In this document: positions 59,331 through 64,000 of the stretch, in pieces | Numbering within the stretch: position 1 is the stretch's first letter | Layout of the letters: each line of letters opens with the position of its first letter | NCBI GenBank assembly: GCA_949297775.1 | Contig: CASFTM010000002.1 | Location: forward strand, 1-64,000 | DNA length: 64,000 nt | Direction: 5' to 3' | Source of the DNA: an uncultured bacterium | Lineage (GTDB): Bacteria; Elusimicrobiota; Elusimicrobia; Elusimicrobiales; Elusimicrobiaceae | Made by a program: the position numbers and the translations under genes | The notes under the pieces: model-generated | Told to the model about the DNA's origin: nothing | Seen by the model: only the letters and a program-made list of their open reading frames with translations | Database searches by the model: none

Positions 59331-60560
59331 TCATTTAAAATTCAGCGATACCAGTGCAAACACCTTTGCATCGCCCAGCGTATTTTTAATGCTGGAATAT
59401 TCATTGGGTTGGTGGGCCAATTCATCCAATTTGGAATATACCACCGCCGGATACCCGGCATTGCGCAAATACGAGCTGACTGTTCCACCGCCGACGCCCA
59501 TCGGGCGGGGCGTGTTTTTGTAGACGGATTTTACGGCGGTTTGAGTCAACTTTACCACCGGATGATTTTTGTCCGTCGGCTTGGAACATTCGTTGATTTG
59601 CGCTTCCGCTTTAATCTTTACTTTAAACTGTTTTTCAATGGCTTTGGAAATTTTAGCAATTTCCGCCAGTACGTCCGCATTTTTATAACACGGCAATACA
59701 CGGCAATCCAAATAAAACACATCCGTACCGGGGATGGTGTTTACGTTGGGCACATTCGCCTCCCGCTTGGTCGGTTCAAACGTGCTGCCGCTTTCCGGCG
59801 CGAAGAGTTTGTCTTTTTTATTGAATTTTTTGTACAAATCGCCCAGCTTTACCACCAAATGGGCGGAAGCCCGGTGGGCGTTGTTGCCGGAATGCGGGGT
59901 GGAAGCGTGAGTTTGCTGGCCGGAAACGGTAAATTTAACCCAGAGCATATTCTTCTCGGCGATTTCCACCATCGTACCTTCCGGATTGCCGCCGTCCGGC
60001 ACGAGGAAAGCGTCTTGCTTGCCAAAAATTTTACCGTGTTTCTTTAAAATGGCGTCAATTCCGTATGTGCTGCCGATTTCTTCGTCCGCATTGAGCAAAA
60101 GGGCATAGTTGCACGGCGGGCGGACATTGCTTTCCATCATCGCTTTTACCGCCAGCAAGCCGGACACCAACCCCTGTTGGTTGTCCTCGGAACCGCGCCC
60201 GTAAATTTTGTCGCCTTTCACCACCGCTTTGAACGGGTCCATCTTCCACAGGGCTAAATCCCCCGGCGGCACAATATCCATATGGGCCATCACCCACAGG
60301 GTTTTTTGGCGGTTTTCGCCGTAATATTTGGCCACAATATTGGGGCGTACGCCGTCCTTGGCTTTGGAATCTTTGATATTGATGACGTATAATTCGTCAA
60401 ATTTCATTTGTTTCAGTACGGAAAGCAAATACGCGGCTTTGGCATTTTCGCCCTCTCCGCCCTGATGCGGGGAAACAGCCGGGCAAGCAATCATATGTGT
60501 TTGCAAATCAATGACTGTTTGTTTATAAGAATCTATCTTCTTTAGTATTTCTTTTTCCAT
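59331..60560 (-). CDS. M20-family peptidase (DapE/ArgE/CPG2 type)
   Basis: A 409-aa zinc hydrolase without signal peptide. Motifs: MAHMDIVPPGD (His, Asp), GSEDNQQGL (Asp), NADEEIG (Glu-Glu), SKLDELAHQPNEY (His). It lacks the DapE-specific start; a dipeptidase or deacylase role fits. GGAGG precedes the ATG at 60560. Next to the pilin-like gene. Confidence 0.8.
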   Translation of the reverse strand: MEKEILKKIDSYKQTVIDLQTHMIACPAVSPHQGGEGENAKAAYLLSVLKQMKFDELYVINIKDSKAKDGVRPNIVAKYYGENRQKTLWVMAHMDIVPPGDLALWKMDPFKAVVKGDKIYGRGSEDNQQGLVSGLLAVKAMMESNVRPPCNYALLLNADEEIGSTYGIDAILKKHGKIFGKQDAFLVPDGGNPEGTMVEIAEKNMLWVKFTVSGQQTHASTPHSGNNAHRASAHLVVKLGDLYKKFNKKDKLFAPESGSTFEPTKREANVPNVNTIPGTDVFYLDCRVLPCYKNADVLAEIAKISKAIEKQFKVKIKAEAQINECSKPTDKNHPVVKLTQTAVKSVYKNTPRPMGVGGGTVSSYLRNAGYPAVVYSKLDELAHQPNEYSSIKNTLGDAKVFALVSLNFK

Positions 60561-60580
60561 TTTTTCCTCCGTACTGTGGC

Positions 60581-61336
60581 TTAAATCGGATTCGGCACAT
60601 CTATAAATTCCGTTTCTACGGCAAATTGTTTGGCTACTAAATTCATCAAAGCCAGCACGCCGGGCTTTTCGGAATTGTAATGCCCCAGCGCCAGACAGTT
60701 GATTTTTCCTTCCCGGCACCATTCCTGCGCCGGCTCGTCCAATACGCCCGTTACATACAAATCCAATTTCTGGGCGATGGCCTGCGGCAGCATACTGTAC
60801 GCCCCGCCGCTTACCACCCCCACGGTTTCCACCCGTTCCGGCCCATAGGCCAAAACCTGCGCTTTTCCTCCGCAAAAAGTTTCCAGCGCGGCGGTTATTT
60901 CCGGCAGCGGAACCGGCTGGCGCATCCGGCCGGAAAAACCAATGGTTTGCCCGTGGTATTCGCCAAACGGTTTAGCCTGTTCGGCGTGCAGGGCGCGCAT
61001 CAAACAGGCGTTATGCCCCACCACAGGGTGCATATCCAGCGGCAAGTGATACGCGGCTAAATTTAAATCGTATTTTAGCAAAAACGCAATCCGCTCGCGG
61101 AACATCCCCGTAAGGGGTTGCTCCTGCCCCCACAAAAGCCCGTGGTGCACCACAATTAAATCCGCCCCGGCGGCTTTGGCTTTGCGGAATAACTCCAGCG
61201 AAGCCGACACGCCAAACGCAATTTTGCCTACCCGCGGCGTGCCCGCCACCTGCAGCCCGTTGCGGCTGGCGTCGGGGATATGTGCACTGTTTAAATAAGT
61301 ATCCAAAAAGCGGATAACGTCTTCGCAATTAATCAT
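60581..61336 (-). CDS. Nif3-like dinuclear metal protein
   Basis: A 251-aa YbgI/Nif3/NGG1p-interacting factor. Metal motifs: VVHHGLLWG, YHLPLDMHP (His) and ALGHYNSEKPGV (His, Glu). Members may act as GTP cyclohydrolase-like enzymes or metal chaperones; function is unsettled. 20 bp before the M20 gene, in one run. Confidence 0.85.
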   Translation of the reverse strand: MINCEDVIRFLDTYLNSAHIPDASRNGLQVAGTPRVGKIAFGVSASLELFRKAKAAGADLIVVHHGLLWGQEQPLTGMFRERIAFLLKYDLNLAAYHLPLDMHPVVGHNACLMRALHAEQAKPFGEYHGQTIGFSGRMRQPVPLPEITAALETFCGGKAQVLAYGPERVETVGVVSGGAYSMLPQAIAQKLDLYVTGVLDEPAQEWCREGKINCLALGHYNSEKPGVLALMNLVAKQFAVETEFIDVPNPI

Positions 61337-61361
61337 AGATTTATGTTATCATTTTATAAGA

Positions 61362-63251
61362 ATGAAAAGAACCCTTTTTTTACTCGTTTTTCTCTTCTTA
61401 TTTGGGCTTCCTTCCCGCAGCGAAGAAATCCCCACCGCCCCCTATCTGCCGGCGCAAAGCACACCAGCAGCGGCAAAAGCTCCGATAACCGTACAGTTCC
61501 CGTATGAAAAAATGACGGTTTCCCGCGGAGCGTCTAAAATATTTATATTCGGAAAAATCAATTTGCCCGGCCCCGTTACGTTAGATATCAACGGGGAACA
61601 AGTCCCCGTGCGCAACAACGGCGCATTCTTGGCTTTTTTGCCGGTACAAAGCGGAGAATTTACGTTCGTGCTGACGGCTTCCACCCCCAAACAAACCGTA
61701 CAGGCCGTCCGGCGTGTTACTGTGCCAGGGGCGGACATACGGGATTTTTCCGCCCGGGCCGAATTTGACCCGGAAGAAGTATTCCCGCAAACGCCGGTGG
61801 AATTAATACCGGGGGATGTAATCGGCCTGTATGTGCGGGGCACGCCGGGCGCGGAAGTAACCTGTACGCTTTCCGGCTTAAAAAATGCCAAAAATATTCC
61901 GATGAAAGAAGATATTTCTTCCCCGGGGATGTACCGGGCCAAATATCTAATAGACGCCGAGCAAAAGCCTAAAACCGCGAAGGTAACGTATAGAATGGAA
62001 AACGGGCCCGAAGGAAGCGATGCCAAAATTACCGCGCCGGCAAAAATTAAAATATTGGATTTAAAAGACCCTTTTACCCACGCGCTGGTGCTGTCGCCGG
62101 GTGTAAAATTGCGCAAAATTCCCACCCCGCGGGAAAACCTATACCCCTTCTACCGCGCCTATGGCGATGTGCTGATAAACGGACGGATGAACGGACAGTA
62201 CCGCATTGCCCTAAACGAAACGGAATCCGCCTGGCTGGAAGAAGAAAAACTAAAGCCCGTTTTGTTCGCCAATTACGAACCCAACCGGATTTATTCGCTG
62301 GAATCTTCCGCCTCGGCGGAAAAAACCCGCCTTGTTTTTTCCGGCAGGAAACCGGTGCCCATCAGCATACACGAATTTAACGACCGCTTGGAACTGACGC
62401 TGTACTACGCCGAAGGATTTGATGAAAATTATAATTTGGATCCCAATAACTCTATCATAGAAAACATCGTCTGGTCCCAGCCGGCACGGGACACGTTGCT
62501 GTTCAAAATTTACTTTAAAAAAGGAAGCTCTTTGTGGGGGCACGCCTACGACTTTGACGGGCAAAACCTGGTTGTAGATCTAATGCACCGCCCGGTTATC
62601 CCCCCCACCGCCAAAGAACCGCTGAAAGGGGCGCGTATTTTGCTGGACGCCGGGCACAGCCCCCGGCGTTCCGTACCGTACGACGGGGCCGTCGGCCCAA
62701 CCGGATATTTAGAATACGAAGCCAACCTGGCGCTGGCCGAAGAACTAAAGCCTTTGCTGGAAAAAGCCGGGGCAACCGTCCTGATGACCCGCCACGGCAA
62801 CAATCACCGCAGCCTGCAAAGCCGTTACCAAATGGCCTTGGAAGAAAAAGCGCATATCTTCGTCAGCCTGCATTACAACGCCCTGCCCGAAACTATTAAT
62901 CCGCTTTCCCGCGCGCGCGGGTATTCGGTGTACTACAACTATCCGCACAGCTTTCCGCTGGCGCAGGCTGTCTACGATTCATTCACCCGCAATGTCCCCT
63001 TGCCGGACAACGGGCTTATCGCCAACGATGTGCTGTTTATCCCGCGCATTCCGCAGTTGCCCAGTATTCTGGTGGAAAACGCTTATCTGATTTTGCCTGA
63101 ACAGGAAGAAATGGCCAAAACCAAAGCCGGGCGCGCCCCTTTGGTGCAAGCTCTATACGAAGGAATTTTGAACTTCTACGGCGTCAAAACAAAGCCGAAA
63201 AAAAAGTCCGGCAAACGCCGTGCGTTTCAAAAGCCGGGCCGAAAGAAATAA
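61362..63251 (+). CDS. N-acetylmuramoyl-L-alanine amidase
   Basis: A 629-aa exported protein with a signal peptide (to about residue 20). The N-terminal 400 residues form beta domains (Ig-like PITVQFPYEKMTVSRGAS stretch, perhaps an SH3 and an AMIN-like part). The C-terminal Amidase_3 domain (about 425-605) holds LLDAGHSPRR, YEANLAL (Glu), SLHYNALP (His) and LVENAYL (Glu). It cuts septal peptidoglycan. Basic tail KPKKKSGKRRAFQKPGRKK is unusual. Confidence 0.85.
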   Translation: MKRTLFLLVFLFLFGLPSRSEEIPTAPYLPAQSTPAAAKAPITVQFPYEKMTVSRGASKIFIFGKINLPGPVTLDINGEQVPVRNNGAFLAFLPVQSGEFTFVLTASTPKQTVQAVRRVTVPGADIRDFSARAEFDPEEVFPQTPVELIPGDVIGLYVRGTPGAEVTCTLSGLKNAKNIPMKEDISSPGMYRAKYLIDAEQKPKTAKVTYRMENGPEGSDAKITAPAKIKILDLKDPFTHALVLSPGVKLRKIPTPRENLYPFYRAYGDVLINGRMNGQYRIALNETESAWLEEEKLKPVLFANYEPNRIYSLESSASAEKTRLVFSGRKPVPISIHEFNDRLELTLYYAEGFDENYNLDPNNSIIENIVWSQPARDTLLFKIYFKKGSSLWGHAYDFDGQNLVVDLMHRPVIPPTAKEPLKGARILLDAGHSPRRSVPYDGAVGPTGYLEYEANLALAEELKPLLEKAGATVLMTRHGNNHRSLQSRYQMALEEKAHIFVSLHYNALPETINPLSRARGYSVYYNYPHSFPLAQAVYDSFTRNVPLPDNGLIANDVLFIPRIPQLPSILVENAYLILPEQEEMAKTKAGRAPLVQALYEGILNFYGVKTKPKKKSGKRRAFQKPGRKK

Positions 63252-63253
63252 AC

Positions 63254-63862
63254 TTAAAATTTAAAACCTGTTTGAAACTGGGCTCCTGCCGTCCAGCGGT
63301 GTGGCACGGAAAAAAATTGGTTTAACTGCGGCGCGGTATCGTACAAACCGTACGCTTCCAACCCAATCACCCACCGGTCCGACAGTACCGCTTCAATCCC
63401 CCAGCCAATCTTTGCATATGGAGCAGAGTCCTCATCCGTATTCCAATAGGCAGACGTCAGCCGCCGCTGGATAACCCCCACACCGGTTATAATATACGCC
63501 CGGGGGTTGGTGTCTTTCGTTACCGTAAATTTTCCCGCCACCCCCGCACGCCAAACGCGGTATTCGTCTACCGCCGGAGGGGCGGATTCGGCACGAGGGA
63601 ACCCCCCTTCTACGCCCAAGGAAGCCCACCGGTTAAGGGAATATAACAAGCGGAAAGAAAACCCCAGCTCGTTTTTGAAAACGCTCCGACGGGAAGCCGT
63701 ATACAATTCGCCCGTCGTGGCAAAAACTCCCACGGAAAGTTCCCAAGGGTTATCTGCCCGGGAAGCAACCACGGGCGCAGCATTCTCTTGCACGCGGTAA
63801 ATTTGGGAAAAAGAGGGCAAACTGACTAAGCAAAATAGGCAAGCAAACCAAAAACGCCTCAT
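63254..63862 (-). CDS. Putative outer-membrane barrel protein
   Basis: A 202-aa protein with a signal peptide (MRRFWFACLFCLVSLPSFSQ). The mature part looks like a small outer-membrane beta barrel (alternating strands, final WTAGAQFQTGFKF). No family recognised, OmpA/OmpW-like N-terminal barrels being the nearest. Convergent with the amidase gene, 2 bp apart. Confidence 0.6.
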   Translation of the reverse strand: MRRFWFACLFCLVSLPSFSQIYRVQENAAPVVASRADNPWELSVGVFATTGELYTASRRSVFKNELGFSFRLLYSLNRWASLGVEGGFPRAESAPPAVDEYRVWRAGVAGKFTVTKDTNPRAYIITGVGVIQRRLTSAYWNTDEDSAPYAKIGWGIEAVLSDRWVIGLEAYGLYDTAPQLNQFFSVPHRWTAGAQFQTGFKF

Positions 63863-63922
63863 ATAGATATTTTAACAAGATAGCCCAATAGGTTAAAATA
63901 ATCCAATACTATTAGGTTCCCG

Positions 63923-63950
63923 CTCTTTCGGTTATACCGGAAAGAGTTTT
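63923..63950 (+). terminator. Terminator-like hairpin near window end
   Basis: CTCTTTC / GAAAGAG with inner GGT / ACC and a four-T tail. The following 50 bases also contain complementary blocks (CCAGG ... CCTGG and CTTAGGCCTAAG). They could be part of a structured RNA cut by the window end. Confidence 0.35.
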
Positions 63951-64000
63951 CCAGGCCCAGACTAAAAGGCCCATTCCTCCTTAGGCCTAAGGACCCTGGG

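Overview
The window is a dense bacterial chromosome segment of roughly 50% GC with about 70 protein genes, one tRNA and many short intrinsic terminators. It encodes a diderm envelope: lipoproteins, putative outer-membrane barrels, a heptose adenylyltransferase and type IV pilin-like proteins with a prepilin peptidase. It also encodes an anaerobic, fermentative life style: an oxygen-independent ribonucleotide reductase, iron alcohol and glycerol dehydrogenases, and exported peptidases. The combination of solitary pilin-like proteins, short lineage-specific exported proteins and this gene content fits a gut-type Elusimicrobiota. That assignment is inference from gene content, because no marker gene could be searched.

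Layout. 0.1-5.7 kb (minus): lysA-lysC-small membrane protein behind what looks like a lysine-codon transcription attenuator, then def, an APC permease and a PTS IIA protein. 5.8-8.7 kb (plus): a RecB/RNase H-like protein, an inositol monophosphatase-family protein and a tandem ACT protein. 8.8-13.1 kb (minus): rlmN, a lipoprotein, a ComB-QueC fusion, an SMR exporter and a periplasmic coiled-coil protein. 13.2-18.6 kb (plus): a divergent phosphohexomutase, then the overlapping run eno-ftsB-MBL hydrolase-lgt-pseudouridine synthase. 18.6-19.4 kb: intergenic repeats. 19.4-24.0 kb (minus): accB-like, accC, hldE-type adenylyltransferase, a serine palmitoyltransferase-like enzyme and a ceramide-synthase-like acyltransferase. 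24.1-28.4 kb: tspO, then the nrdD region, in which the glycyl-radical segment of NrdD is a separate 66-aa gene followed by nrdG.

28.6-40.5 kb: exported proteins of unknown function, an M29 aminopeptidase, a first ECF sigma/anti-sigma module, zupT, a pilin whose start codon lies in a perfect hairpin, a second repeat cluster, a Pif1/RecD-like helicase, Fe-ADH, an exported HAD protein and an MFS exporter. 40.5-49 kb is a redox and stress island. A MerR regulator with Cys52 and two promoters with the 19-bp MerR spacer controls a flavoprotein and an operon of exported CMD-family protein, cupin, flavodoxins and a DUF4405-like membrane protein. A second ECF sigma/anti-sigma pair, a thioredoxin-DsbD fusion and an ArsR-permease-thioredoxin operon follow. 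49-64 kb: tRNA-Ser, envelope proteins, gldA, valS, two exported PepT-like peptidases, rdgB, pilin-assembly genes, an M20 peptidase, Nif3, a cell-wall amidase and a barrel protein.

Most notable observations: the lysine attenuator ahead of an ACT-less aspartokinase; the split glycyl-radical ribonucleotide reductase; the ComB-QueC fusion; a biotin-carrier protein without its biotinyl lysine; a possible sphingolipid gene pair; twin operators that define MerR, ArsR and ECF regulons; and an interspersed repeat family.
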